Part shown: positions 26,417 through 37,042 of the stretch, one piece after another | How the letters are laid out: the number at the start of each line of letters is the position of its first letter | Position numbering within the stretch: the stretch's first letter is position 1 | Source: MW101C3 sp943367595 | GTDB lineage: Bacteria; Cyanobacteriota; Cyanobacteriia; PCC-6307; Cyanobiaceae | Direction: 5' to 3' | Length of the DNA stretch: 64,000 nt | NCBI GenBank assembly: GCA_943367595.1 | Contig: CALRJS020000019.1 | Coordinates: 1-64,000 of the forward strand | Program-made: the position numbers and the translations under genes | The notes under the pieces: generated by a model | The model's database searches: none | Told to the model about the DNA's origin: nothing | Seen by the model: the letters and a program-made list of their open reading frames with translations, nothing else

Positions 26417-28292
26417 CCTGCAGGGTGACGAGTTCCCGGAAGGTGGCGGAGCGCTCCTGCAGCGCCATGTAATCCCCGGAAGCCTTGATTGTGCCGTTCT
26501 CGAACTCGAAGATGCGATCGCAGGAGCGGATCGTGGAAAGGCGGTGCGCGATCACGATGGTGGTGCAGCGGCGACCCACCAGCTCGAGCGCGCCGAGCAG
26601 ATCGTTTTCGGTTTTGTTGTCGAGGGCGCTGGTGGCCTCATCGAGGATGAGCACCTTGGCTTTCTTGTAGAACGCCCGGGCCAGGGCGAGGCGCTGACGC
26701 TGGCCGCCCGAGAGCCGCATGCCGTCTTCGCCGACAATCGTGTAGAGGCCGTAGGGCAATTCGGCCACGAATTCGTTGAGCTGGGCCATCTCCAGCACTT
26801 CCCACACCACGTCATCGTCGATGTCCTCATCGGCGGTGCCGAAGGCCACATTGCTGCGGATGCTGGCATCCAGCAGCACGATGCTCTGGGGCACGATCGC
26901 GCAGCAGGCCTGCCAGGCCGGCAGCTCCTCCTCCAGCAGCGGCAGACCATCCAGCAGCAGGGAACCCCGCTGCGGCTGCAGCAGACCCAGCAGCAGGTGG
27001 GCGGCCGTGCTCTTGCCGCCGCCGGTCTTGCCCACCAGCGCCACCCGTGCCCCCACCGGCACGAGAATGTTGGCGTTGCGGATCACCCAGTCGTTGGAAT
27101 GGGTATAGCGATACCACACGTTCTCCAGGCGAATCGAATGGCGCGGCATCACGCCGCTGGGTGTGGGCGTGGAAGGGGAACTGAGGATCCGTCGCTTGGG
27201 CTCCAGCTGCAGCAGCAGCAGGGCGTCGGAGATATCGGGCAGCCCACCGCGCACCTTGTTGATCGAGCGGAACACCGCCTGAATCGGAGCGGAGAGGCGC
27301 AGCCCGGCGAACATGATCGCCGCGAGGGTGGGCACGGCATCCTGGATCATGCGGGAGCTGTTCTCATGCAGCAGGGCCGGCAGCAGACCGATCAGAAACA
27401 GCAGCGTGATGCCGGTGGGCTCAATCACGTAGCGCGGCACATCGGGCAGCAGCTTGGAGAGGCGGTCGTATTTCTTGCCACGGGTGCCGATCGCTTCAAA
27501 CTGATCGATGTAGTAGCGCTCGGCGCCATACAGCTGCACATCGCGGATCGAGCGGGTGGATTCCAGCAGCAGCGAATTGACCCGCAGCGAGAACAGCAGC
27601 TTCTGCTTGGTGGCGAAGCGCAGCGGCGGTGCCACCAGCCACGACGAGACTGTGTAGGCGCCGAACAGAAAGCCGAAGATCAGCAGCGCCTGCCATCCGA
27701 AGGCCACCACCACCCCCACCGTGAGCACCACGATCGTGAGACCGCTGGAGACGATGGTGAGAATCGGCAGGATGATGTCATCGGAGATGCGGCTGAAGAT
27801 GCGATTCAGCCGCGCCATCATGTGGGCGGTGTTCTGGGATTGAAAGTATTCGTAGGGCTGCAGCAGCACATTGGAGTAGATCTTTTCGCCGTAATCCGCC
27901 CAGATCTGCGCACTCAGCAGGCTCTGAATCAAGGAGGCCAGATATTTCAGCCCCATCGTGAACCACACGAGGAAGATCAGCAGGCCTGCAATCCACAGGC
28001 CCTGATCGGCGCGGCCGCCACCGAAGAAGAAAATGGCCGGAATCTTGTCCTGCAGGCGGGAACCGCTCATGGCCCCCACCAGCCGGGCCAGCAGGCCGAT
28101 GAACACCAGTTCCGAGAAGCCCACCAGCAGCGACACCGCCAGCAACTGGACCAGGCCGCGGATGCGCTGGCGGGGCAGAAACGACAGCAGCAACGTGAGT
28201 TGCGCCAGCGTTTTGCTGTTGAACAATTTGACGCGGGGTTTGGGCTCTGCGCGGTTGGGAGACTCGGGCGCAGAAACCATCGGATCAGACAC
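26409..28292 (-). CDS. ABC exporter (fused permease-ATPase), MsbA/HepA type
   Basis: Residues 1-320 carry about six membrane helices and residues 375-627 an ABC ATPase. The ATPase has Walker A VALVGKTGGGKSTAAHLLLG, Q-loop IVPQSIVLLDASIRSNVAFG, signature LSGGQRQRLALARAF, Walker B VLILDEATSALD and an H-loop in IVIAHRLSTI. Such half-transporters work as homodimers exporting lipids or lipid-linked glycans. GTG 28292 is preferred as start because a purine-rich GAGGGGGG lies just upstream on the coding strand; ATG 28280 is the alternative. Its neighbours are glycosyltransferases, so a glycan or glycolipid cargo is likely. Confidence 0.92.
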   Translation of the reverse strand: MSDPMVSAPESPNRAEPKPRVKLFNSKTLAQLTLLLSFLPRQRIRGLVQLLAVSLLVGFSELVFIGLLARLVGAMSGSRLQDKIPAIFFFGGGRADQGLWIAGLLIFLVWFTMGLKYLASLIQSLLSAQIWADYGEKIYSNVLLQPYEYFQSQNTAHMMARLNRIFSRISDDIILPILTIVSSGLTIVVLTVGVVVAFGWQALLIFGFLFGAYTVSSWLVAPPLRFATKQKLLFSLRVNSLLLESTRSIRDVQLYGAERYYIDQFEAIGTRGKKYDRLSKLLPDVPRYVIEPTGITLLFLIGLLPALLHENSSRMIQDAVPTLAAIMFAGLRLSAPIQAVFRSINKVRGGLPDISDALLLLQLEPKRRILSSPSTPTPSGVMPRHSIRLENVWYRYTHSNDWVIRNANILVPVGARVALVGKTGGGKSTAAHLLLGLLQPQRGSLLLDGLPLLEEELPAWQACCAIVPQSIVLLDASIRSNVAFGTADEDIDDDVVWEVLEMAQLNEFVAELPYGLYTIVGEDGMRLSGGQRQRLALARAFYKKAKVLILDEATSALDNKTENDLLGALELVGRRCTTIVIAHRLSTIRSCDRIFEFENGTIKASGDYMALQERSATFRELVTLQDG

Positions 28293-28421
28293 CGCCGCCC
28301 CCCTCTTTTTCAACCCTAAAGCAAGCCGTGGCAAGGATTCCCGGCGCCGGGGCCAGACACCAAACCGATCGACGCCAACCCACTGAGCCGCCGTGTCCCG
28401 TCGCCCTGCCCCGTCGCCGGA

Positions 28422-29669
28422 TCAGTAGCGGATCAACCAGGGCCAGCGGTCGGGCACGCAGAGGAACTGGTCATCGAGGCCGCAGTTGAACGTGGCCGAG
28501 GGAAGGATGCGCCCGAACATCCACTCCGCAAGGGTGATCAACAGCGCCGGCAGCACGAACCAGAGCGCCTGGTAGTGGCGCAGCCAGGCGAGGAAGGCGA
28601 TCAGCTGGAAGAACGCCACCCCGTCGGCGAGGCGAAAGGTTACCTGGGGGATCCATTGCCAGATCACCGTGGCCTGCAGGAACAGGTGCAACGCGGCGAA
28701 CAGCACCAACACCCGGGTGGGTTCGCTGCGCCAGAGCTCCGCCCCGCTGAGGCGGCGCCGCCAGCAGGTGAGCGCCACCCCCAGCAGCATCCCCAGCTGC
28801 ACCCGGATCACCTCGCGGCGCACGGAGTAGTGGCTGAAGAAGGAGGTGGCGTTGATGTAGCGCTCCAGCTTCTGCAGCGCCACCGGCAGCATCGGCGCCA
28901 CCACGGCGAGCAGCACGACCAGCAGTGCTACGGCCACCAGCCAGAAGCGGCGGGAGGCAGACAGTTTCAGTCCCTCGCCCGGGGGCCGCACCAACAGCGG
29001 CGCCAGGCTGGTGGCGAGATTCACCGGGAAGGTGGCATGGGCGAGGGCGGAGAGCAGCACGCCCGCCGCCACCCAGACGCGGGGCGGCCTGGCCAGACGG
29101 GCGGTCCACAGCAGCAGCGGCAGTAGCAGCAGAAAGGCCAGCGCCTGGCGCGTCTGGCCGTTCTGGAAGAAGCCGCGGAACATCGGGCTGCAGGTGATCA
29201 GCAGGCACCACCAGCCGCCCCACTGGGGAAGGCGCCAGTGGCGCGCCAGCAGCAGCGGCACGGCGCCGTAGGCGGCCACCACCAGGCCATGGAAGGCGGC
29301 CATCCGGTAGGGGAGGAAGGGCACGATCGGCCCCACCAGCACCCAGAAGGGCTCCTCCGCGAGGGTGCTGCCCCAGAACAGCAGCCGGCCGGGCTCCGCC
29401 AGCACCTGCCCGAGGGAGGGGGCCTCTGCGAAGAAGTGGCTCAGCTTGGTGACATCGCTGGTGCCCCAGTTGGCCAGGGCGAAGAACACAGCCACAAGGG
29501 CCAGCAGGGCCAGCGCCGCTCCCCACCAGAGCCGCATCGCCTGCCGGTTCGCCGCCCGCTGCATCCCCAGGGCCAGGCCCAACTGCGCCACGAAAATCGC
29601 CGCCATCAGCCCCGCGTTCGCGGTGACCTGATCAATGCGGAACGGCGCGACGGAGGGGAACGGCTGCAT
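28422..29669 (-). CDS. Polytopic membrane protein (EpsG/Wzy-like)
   Basis: The 415-residue protein has about ten hydrophobic helices, beginning MAAIFVAQLGLALGMQRAA. The segment SPMFRGFFQNGQTRQALAFL resembles the conserved R-R-x-A-motif loop of EpsG/Wzy-type polymerases, where arginines contact glycan phosphates. No soluble catalytic domain is present. Membership in the EpsG/O-antigen-polymerase group is inferred from this segment and from the flanking ABC exporter and GT4 gene. It could instead be another membrane-embedded glycan enzyme. Confidence 0.6.
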   Translation of the reverse strand: MQPFPSVAPFRIDQVTANAGLMAAIFVAQLGLALGMQRAANRQAMRLWWGAALALLALVAVFFALANWGTSDVTKLSHFFAEAPSLGQVLAEPGRLLFWGSTLAEEPFWVLVGPIVPFLPYRMAAFHGLVVAAYGAVPLLLARHWRLPQWGGWWCLLITCSPMFRGFFQNGQTRQALAFLLLLPLLLWTARLARPPRVWVAAGVLLSALAHATFPVNLATSLAPLLVRPPGEGLKLSASRRFWLVAVALLVVLLAVVAPMLPVALQKLERYINATSFFSHYSVRREVIRVQLGMLLGVALTCWRRRLSGAELWRSEPTRVLVLFAALHLFLQATVIWQWIPQVTFRLADGVAFFQLIAFLAWLRHYQALWFVLPALLITLAEWMFGRILPSATFNCGLDDQFLCVPDRWPWLIRY

Positions 29670-29730
29670 GAGGCTCGGGTCAGGGGAACAGCATCGGGGC
29701 GGCGGTGACGCGGGCGCGGGCGCGGCGCCG

Positions 29731-30867
29731 TCATCGCCGGCGGGCGAGCACGGTGCGCAGGCGAGTGAACCACTGTCCCGTCCGCAGCCCCAGCAGGCCT
29801 GGAGCCACCAGCGGCGGGACCCCGCTCAGCAGCAGATCCCAGTGGTGGTCGATGGCGGTGAGGGCCAGGGCCCAGCGGCTGAGCAGGGCGGGTTCGGCGC
29901 AGCTCTCGAGCAGCTGCTCGAGCCGGGCCGGCGCCGGACACCAGCGCTCGGGATCGGCCACGGCCGCCATGATCCGCTCCAGGTCGGACACCAGGCTGCC
30001 GCAGCCGATCTGATGGCCGAGCAGCCCGGGATCGAGGCTGTCGGCCAGGGCATGGTTGAGGCTGCTGAACAGCACACAGCCGCAGGCGAGCGCCTCGATC
30101 GGCGGCAGCCCGAACCCCTCCGACACGCCCCGACCGCGCCAGTAATCGGCGGAGTCGTAGAGCACCACGGTGGCGCTGTTGAACAGGCCCACCAGGTCGT
30201 CGACCCAGCCGCTCTGCACCTCCACCGTGAGGCCCCGATCGCGCAGGGCCGGCACCAGCTGCTTCAGCACATAGGCGCTGCACTTGCGCTTCTGCACCAG
30301 CACGTCGATCGGCCGGCGCCGGGCGACACCATCGGGTGGCCCTGCGGATGGCCCAGCCGATGAGGCAAGCCCTGGGGCAGACGGATCCGGCGCCTGATCC
30401 AGCTTCTGATCCGGCGCCTGATCCCATTCCACGGACCCCGGCCGCGCGCCCCGCTCCAGCCACTGGCTCTCGAGCGCATTCGGCACCAGGAACAACGGGT
30501 TGCGCGGTGCCCGGTTGCCCCAGTAACCCAGCGTGTTTCGGCTCACCGCCAGCACCGGCACGCCGGCGGGCAGATCGAAGCCATAGCCGCGGCTGTGGGC
30601 GTGGTGCGCCACCGGCCGCCCGCGCAGCAGGCGCAGCTGCCGGGGCACGTCAAAGCCCCAGCTCACGATCCAGAGCGCCTCACCGGGGGCCCGCTCCTGG
30701 CGCAGCAGATCGGCCAGGAAGGGCCTGCCCGGCTCCCGCTGCCGGTAGGTGACCACCTCGGTGGACGTGAGTGCGCTGAGCAGGCGGGCGGTTTGCAGTT
30801 CCACCTGCAGGCCGCCGCAGCGGAAGCGACCGCTGGTGCCGGGCACGAGGAAGCGAAGGGGGCGCAA
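29731..30867 (-). CDS. GT4-like glycosyltransferase
   Basis: The 378-residue protein has a GT-B layout: RFLVPGTSGRFRCGGLQVEL at the N-terminus and SEGFGLPPIEALACGCVLFS as donor-binding segment in the second half. Between the domains lies a low-complexity linker with two copies of DQAPD, encoded by a 17-base direct repeat (30384-30400 and 30408-30424), suggesting slippage growth. The start is TTG 30867 and uncertain. It is separated from the membrane-protein gene by 61 bases and is the most upstream gene of the glycan block, next to ho1. Confidence 0.7.
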   Translation of the reverse strand: MRPLRFLVPGTSGRFRCGGLQVELQTARLLSALTSTEVVTYRQREPGRPFLADLLRQERAPGEALWIVSWGFDVPRQLRLLRGRPVAHHAHSRGYGFDLPAGVPVLAVSRNTLGYWGNRAPRNPLFLVPNALESQWLERGARPGSVEWDQAPDQKLDQAPDPSAPGLASSAGPSAGPPDGVARRRPIDVLVQKRKCSAYVLKQLVPALRDRGLTVEVQSGWVDDLVGLFNSATVVLYDSADYWRGRGVSEGFGLPPIEALACGCVLFSSLNHALADSLDPGLLGHQIGCGSLVSDLERIMAAVADPERWCPAPARLEQLLESCAEPALLSRWALALTAIDHHWDLLLSGVPPLVAPGLLGLRTGQWFTRLRTVLARRR

Positions 30868-30920
30868 AGGCGATCCGGCAGCCGCCGCTGACTCTGACGC
30901 AGAGGAGGGCCGCTGCCGAC

Positions 30921-31634
30921 TCAGGCGGCGACGGCCTCGGTGCTGCCGGTGCGCTGGCGCCGGGTGAGGAAGCCGAACAGCACCTTGCCGATGGCGGCCA
31001 CTAGGTTGCCTTCCAGCTCCTGGAACATCACCATGTTGAGGTGGAAGGCGTGGTTGGCCTCCTCCACGATGCGATCGGCGGTGGCTTGATCGATCGGCAG
31101 CTGATCGAGGCTTTCGCGATAGCTGGCCTTGAAGGCCTTCTCATCGGGAATGGCATCGAATTCGTAGAAGCGCAGGCCATCGTGTTCGCCCAGGTTCATC
31201 GCTTTCTGAGCGATGTTCTTGAGGATCTGGCCGCCGGAGAGATCGCCGATGTAGCGGGTGTAGTGGTGACCCACCAGCAGCTCGGGGGATTCTTTAGCCA
31301 CCTGATGGAGGCGTTCCACGTACTTCTGGGCGCCCGGAGTGGGCTGCACCTGCTGACGCCAGCCGGCGCCGAAGTAGAAGGCAAGATCGGCCTCAAGAGC
31401 GCTGCGGCGGTTGAGGGCGTCGTGGGCGATGGGCCCCACCACCGGGTGAGATTTGAGGGCGCCGATCTCTTCCTCCATCGCGCTATACACGAAATAGAGG
31501 TCGGCGACCAGCTTGCGGTAGCTGATCTTGTCGACCACCCCTTTGAGGAAGCAGGTGACGAAGCCGGTGTTCTCGGCCATCGTGTGCGCTTTTTTGGTGC
31601 CTTCGCGCAACTGTGAAGCAAGGGCGACAGCCAT
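30921..31634 (-). CDS. ho1: Heme oxygenase
   Basis: Heme oxygenase opens heme to biliverdin IX-alpha with reduced ferredoxin, feeding phycobilin synthesis. The 237-residue protein from ATG 31634 has ASQLREGTKKAHTMAENTGF with the proximal heme-ligand histidine, YVERLHQVAKESPELLVGHH and the distal-helix motif YIGDLSGGQILKNIAQKAM. The length and order are those of cyanobacterial HO-1. A longer open frame upstream is arginine-rich noise. It is followed downstream on the same strand by the glycan genes and preceded by the 31712 gene. Confidence 0.97.
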   Translation of the reverse strand: MAVALASQLREGTKKAHTMAENTGFVTCFLKGVVDKISYRKLVADLYFVYSAMEEEIGALKSHPVVGPIAHDALNRRSALEADLAFYFGAGWRQQVQPTPGAQKYVERLHQVAKESPELLVGHHYTRYIGDLSGGQILKNIAQKAMNLGEHDGLRFYEFDAIPDEKAFKASYRESLDQLPIDQATADRIVEEANHAFHLNMVMFQELEGNLVAAIGKVLFGFLTRRQRTGSTEAVAA

Positions 31635-31711
31635 CGAAGCCGGTGTGCCGTAGGTCGTGGCCAACAAGTTAGGGCCGTGCCGCCGGCACGGGCGGCTCAG
31701 GTTGCGAAGGG

Positions 31712-32176
31712 TTAAGCGGCCTCGTCGCTGGCGTCGGCAACGGCTGGCCCCTCGCCCAGCAGGGCGAACAGGTCGCGGCAGACGAGCCGCAGCTTCTCCG
31801 CCACCTCGGGCTGGGGCAGGTTCGCCCCACTCGCTTCCCAGTCGCCCACGGTGGCGAGCCGCCACTGCTCGCCCTGGAAGGTCATGCCGCTGAGCAGCAC
31901 CCCCAGCAGCCGCGGGGTGCCGCCGCCACCGGCGGCCGGAGCCTCGGCGAGGCGCAGCTGCATCAGCAGGCTGCGGCACTGCAGGCGGGGGCTCCAGCCG
32001 GGGAAATGGAAGGCCAGGTCCACCGAGGCCTGCTCCTCAAAGCGGCGGGTGTCGGGGTCGTCACGCCAGGGGGTGAGATTGGCGCGGGCATCAGGGAAAT
32101 GGCGCCGGAACAGGGCGGCGGCGGAGGCGATGGCATGGGCCATCTCCGGACTTCGGGCCAGGTCTGCCGCATTCAT
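31712..32176 (-). CDS. Conserved-looking hypothetical protein
   Basis: From ATG 32176 the product has 154 residues. It is soluble and acidic, with segments AHAIASAAALFRRHFPDA, VDLAFHFPGWSPRLQCRSLL and LLGVLLSGMTFQGEQWRLAT. The mixture of beta-like segments and its fixed-looking position between ho1 and icd suggest a genuine gene. I do not recognise the family. It lies 77 bases upstream of ho1 on the same strand and is divergent from icd, with 152 bases between the starts that should hold both promoters. Confidence 0.65.
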   Translation of the reverse strand: MNAADLARSPEMAHAIASAAALFRRHFPDARANLTPWRDDPDTRRFEEQASVDLAFHFPGWSPRLQCRSLLMQLRLAEAPAAGGGGTPRLLGVLLSGMTFQGEQWRLATVGDWEASGANLPQPEVAEKLRLVCRDLFALLGEGPAVADASDEAA

Positions 32177-32328
32177 GGCGTTTCCCCTGAGCAGAACAGC
32201 GGATGGAACGGAACCTAGGCTCCGCGGGCCGACCCATGCTGGAGTTTCCCGAGGGAGGCTGCGGCAGCGGGCCGGCATCACGACCACGGACCGCCGTCGG
32301 TCGCGCCGTTTCCCCCCTTCTGCCGCCG

Positions 32329-33774
<1,446 letters not shown>

Positions 33775-33808
33775 GTCCGGCCCAGCGCCGAAACGGCAGA
33801 CTGACCCG

Positions 33809-35188
33809 ATGAGCAGCGCCACCCCCAGCGCCACACCAGCCGCCAGTGCCACCGACCCGTGTGTGCACTGCGGCTTCTGCCTGCCCACCTGCGCCAGCTA
33901 CCGGGTGCTGGGCACGGAGATGGATTCACCGCGGGGGCGCATCCACATGCTCAAGGCGATCAACGCCGGTGAGCTGGAGCTGGATGCCACCGTTGCCAGC
34001 CACTTCGATTCCTGCCTGGGCTGCCTCGCCTGCGTGAGCGCCTGCCCGGCCGGGGTCCGCTACGACGAACTGATCGAGGCCACCCGCCCGAAGCTCAACG
34101 CCCCGGAGCTGCGCAGCAGCGGCCAGTGGGCCTTCCGCAGGCTCCTGTTCCAGCTGCTCCCCTACCCGCAGCGGCTGCGGGCCGTGCTGCAGCCGCTGCG
34201 GCTCTACGCCGGCACACCGCTGCAGCGGCTGGCCCGGCGCAGCGGCCTCACCCGCCTGTTCGGGCCCGGGCTGGCGGCGATGGAGCGGCTGCTGCCGCCG
34301 CTGGCGGAGGAGTCATTTAGCGATCCGCTGCCGCTGGTGACCCCGGCCCAGGGGGAGCGGCGCTACCGCGTGGGCCTCGTGCTGGGCTGCGTGCAGCGGT
34401 TGTTCGAGCCGGCCGTGAACCGGGCGGCACTGCAGGTGCTGAGCGCCAACGGCATCGAGGTGGTGATCCCGCCGGCCCAGGGCTGCTGCGGCGCTGTCAC
34501 CCACCACCAGGGGGAAGAGGCCCAGACCCACGCCCTGGCTACCGCCTTGATCGACGCCTTCGACGCCGTGATCGGCCCGGGCAAGCCGGCGGGCGCCGAA
34601 CCGCTCGATGCGGTGCTGGTGGCGGCCTCCGGCTGCGGCCACACGCTCAAGGCCTACGGCCGCCTGCTGGCCGGCGACCCGGCCTGGGCCGCGCGCGGCA
34701 GCGCCTTCGGCGGCCGCGTGGCGGACATCCAGGAATTTCTGCAGCGGGTGGGGTTGAGCGAGGCGGTGCGCCAGCGGTTGCAGCCGCTGCGCCACAGCGA
34801 TGGCAGCCGCGCCAGCGCCGAGCGTCCGCTGCGGCTCGCTTATCACGATGCCTGCCACATGCTGCACGGCCAGGGGCTGCGCGAACAGCCCCGGGCACTG
34901 CTGCGCCAGATCCCTCACCTGCAGCTGCTGGAGGCCACTGAAGCGGGGGTGTGCTGCGGCAGCGCCGGCATCTACAACCTGGTGCAACCCGTGGAAGCCG
35001 CCGAGCTGGGTCGCCTCAAAGCCACCGACCTCAGCGGCACCGGTGCCGACCTGGCGGTGAGCGCCAACATCGGCTGCACGCTGCAGATCCGGCAGCACAT
35101 GGAGAGCGCGCCGCGGCCGCTGGCGGTGCTGCATCCGGTGCAGCTGCTGGCCATGAGCCTGGATGGCGGCTCCGACCGGCCGGCTTGA
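33809..35188 (+). CDS. glcF: Glycolate dehydrogenase iron-sulfur subunit GlcF
   Basis: GlcF carries electrons from glycolate oxidation in photorespiration. The 459-residue protein has two ferredoxin-type clusters, CVHCGFCLPTCASY and CLGCLACVSACPAGVRY. Two CCG-type domains follow, with QGCCGAVTHHQGEE and AYHDACHMLHGQG and then CCGSAGIYNL. This is the standard layout of GlcF. It follows icd on the same strand. The FAD subunit glcE is further downstream, separated by three unrelated genes, and no glcD is in the window. Confidence 0.94.
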   Translation: MSSATPSATPAASATDPCVHCGFCLPTCASYRVLGTEMDSPRGRIHMLKAINAGELELDATVASHFDSCLGCLACVSACPAGVRYDELIEATRPKLNAPELRSSGQWAFRRLLFQLLPYPQRLRAVLQPLRLYAGTPLQRLARRSGLTRLFGPGLAAMERLLPPLAEESFSDPLPLVTPAQGERRYRVGLVLGCVQRLFEPAVNRAALQVLSANGIEVVIPPAQGCCGAVTHHQGEEAQTHALATALIDAFDAVIGPGKPAGAEPLDAVLVAASGCGHTLKAYGRLLAGDPAWAARGSAFGGRVADIQEFLQRVGLSEAVRQRLQPLRHSDGSRASAERPLRLAYHDACHMLHGQGLREQPRALLRQIPHLQLLEATEAGVCCGSAGIYNLVQPVEAAELGRLKATDLSGTGADLAVSANIGCTLQIRQHMESAPRPLAVLHPVQLLAMSLDGGSDRPA

Positions 35189-35248
35189 GCGGGCAGGAGC
35201 AGGGAACGGCGCCGCGGAGCGCCAGGCACCAACACCGCAGGGAGCGCG

Positions 35249-36013
35249 ATGCCTCACCACCGCTTCGACGCCCACTTCCACATCATCGATCCGGCCTTTC
35301 CGCTGCTGCCCAACCACGGCTTTCTGCCGGAGCCCTTTACCGTCGCCGACTACCGCCGCAGCACCGAGAGCCTGGGAATCACGGCGGGGGCGGTGGTGTC
35401 AGGCTCCTTCCAGGGCTTCGGTCAGCGCCATCTGCTCAGTGCCCTGCAGCAACTGGGCCCCGGCTTCGTGGGCGTGATCCAGCTGTCGGCCCAGGCCACC
35501 GATGCGGAGATCCTCGCGCTCAACGCCGGGGGCGTGCGGGCCGTGCGCTTCAACCTGCGGCGTGGGGGCTCGGAAAGCGTGGAGCACCTGGAGGCGCTGG
35601 CACTGCGCCTGCATGCGCTGGTGGGCTGGCCTGTGGAGCTGTATGTGGCGTCGCGGGAGCTGACGGCCCTGCAGCCGTTGCTGCGGCGGCTGCCGGCGGT
35701 GAGCATCGATCACCTCGGCCTCACGCGCGAGGGCTTTGCCACGCTGCTGCAGCTCGCCGAGCAGGGCGTGCGCGTGAAAGCCAGCGGCTTCTCCCGGGTG
35801 GAGCTGCCGGTGGACGAGGCCCTGCGCGCCCTGCACGCCGCCAATCCCCAGGCCCTGATGTTCGGCACCGACCTGCCGTCCACGCGGGCGCCGCGGCCGT
35901 TCCACCCCAGCGACCTCACCCTGCTGATCGAAACCCTGGGCGAGCCGGCCGCACAGAGAGCCCTGTGGAGCAATGCGGCCTCCTTCTACCGGCTGCCGGC
36001 GACATCGGTGTGA
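35249..36013 (+). CDS. Amidohydrolase-2 family TIM-barrel metal-dependent hydrolase
   Basis: The 254-residue protein begins FDAHFHIIDPAFPLLPNHGF, with the metal-binding H-x-H of the amidohydrolase-2 superfamily. It continues with AVSIDHLGLTREG and ALMFGTDLPSTRAPRPFHP, the conserved Asp near the end of the barrel. Relatives include lactonases such as 2-pyrone-4,6-dicarboxylate lactonase. The substrate is unknown; in context it could act on a small acid or lactone. A good AGGGAG ribosome site lies 6-11 bases before ATG 35249. Confidence 0.8.
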   Translation: MPHHRFDAHFHIIDPAFPLLPNHGFLPEPFTVADYRRSTESLGITAGAVVSGSFQGFGQRHLLSALQQLGPGFVGVIQLSAQATDAEILALNAGGVRAVRFNLRRGGSESVEHLEALALRLHALVGWPVELYVASRELTALQPLLRRLPAVSIDHLGLTREGFATLLQLAEQGVRVKASGFSRVELPVDEALRALHAANPQALMFGTDLPSTRAPRPFHPSDLTLLIETLGEPAAQRALWSNAASFYRLPATSV

Positions 36014-36061
36014 GCGCAGCTCGGGGCGCAACATGATCAGGGTGCCCCGCTCCCCGAGCCC

Positions 36062-37042
36062 GTGCGTCCTACTGCCCGTCTGCTGGCCGTCGCCACCGCC
36101 CTGCTGAACCTGACATCAGCGGGGGTGGCCGCCGATGCGCGGCAGGGGGCCGCCGATGCGTGGCAGGTGGCCGCCGGTGCGCGGCAAGGGGCGGCCGTGG
36201 AGGCCGAGCTGGCGCGGCTGGAGCGCAGCGTGGGCGGACGGCTCGGAGTGTTTGCCCTCGACACGGCCACCGGCCTCCGGATCGGCCATCGCAGCACGGA
36301 GCGCTTCCCCTTGTGCAGCACCTTCAAGCTGCTGCTGGCGGCGGCGATGCTGGAGCGGAGCACCCGCACGCCTGGCCTGCTGGAGCAGCGCCTGCCGGTG
36401 ACCTCCGCCGATCTGGTGGCCTATTCGCCGATCGCTGAGCAACGGGTGGGCCGCAGCATGACGATCGCCGAGCTCGCGGCAGCGGCTGTGCAATACAGCG
36501 ACAACGCCGCTGCGAACCTGCTGCTGCGGCAGCTCGGTGGCCCTGCCGGCATGACCGCCTTCGCCCGCTCGATCGGCAACAGCAGCTTCCGCCTCGACCG
36601 CTGGGAAACGGAACTGAACAGCGCCCTGCCCGGCGACCCGCGCGACACCGACACGCCGGCTGCCATGGGCGCCAGCCTGCAGGCGCTGGCGCTGGGCACC
36701 GCCCTGCCGGCCGCGCAGCAGCAGCAGCTGACCACCTGGCTGCTCGGCAACACCACCGGTGCCACCCGCATCCGGGCCGGCGTGCCCGACGGCTGGCAGG
36801 TGGGCGAGAAAACCGGCACCTGCGGCGTCTACGGCACCGCCAACGACGTGGGGGTGCTGTTTCCACCCAGCCGCCGGCCGGTGGTGCTGGCGATCTTTCA
36901 CACCCAGCCGGAGGCCACAGCCCCGGTGCGCAACGACGTGATCGCCGCCGCCACCCGGCTGGTGGTGGAGGCGATCACTGCTCCATCTGCTCCCAGGCCT
37001 GCCGCAACGTGTCCGCCTGGCCCAGATTGCCGGGGAAGGTGA
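36062..37042 (+). CDS. Class A beta-lactamase, disulfide-type
   Basis: The 326-residue serine beta-lactamase has a signal peptide (ARLLAVATALLNLTSAGVAA) and should act in the periplasm. All class A motifs are intact: S86-T-F-K89, S146-D-N, E182-T-E-L-N186 (the omega-loop glutamate of deacylation) and K250-T-G. Cysteines 85 and 254 fall at the Ambler 69 and 238 positions and would form the disulfide typical of KPC/SME/NMC-A-like carbapenemases, and the downstream GVYGTANDV also resembles that group. GTG 36062 is the start. The 3' end overlaps the convergent kinase gene by 68 bases. Natural substrate and resistance effect are not known. Confidence 0.93.
   Translation: MRPTARLLAVATALLNLTSAGVAADARQGAADAWQVAAGARQGAAVEAELARLERSVGGRLGVFALDTATGLRIGHRSTERFPLCSTFKLLLAAAMLERSTRTPGLLEQRLPVTSADLVAYSPIAEQRVGRSMTIAELAAAAVQYSDNAAANLLLRQLGGPAGMTAFARSIGNSSFRLDRWETELNSALPGDPRDTDTPAAMGASLQALALGTALPAAQQQQLTTWLLGNTTGATRIRAGVPDGWQVGEKTGTCGVYGTANDVGVLFPPSRRPVVLAIFHTQPEATAPVRNDVIAAATRLVVEAITAPSAPRPAATCPPGPDCRGR
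36131..36193 (+). repeat. 21-base tandem repeat x3 inside the beta-lactamase gene
   Basis: Three units of about 21 bases (36131-36151, 36152-36172, 36173-36193) share the pattern GCCGATGCGCGGCAGGxGGCC. They encode three seven-residue units like ADARQGA just after the signal peptide. The repeat lengthens the spacer before the mature domain without breaking the frame, so it is compatible with a secretion leader expansion. Confidence 0.8.

Noticed and set aside
26358..28319. A 653-codon open frame on the plus strand
   Set aside because: It is antisense to the ABC exporter, and its composition is His/Gln-rich, as is usual for shadow frames.
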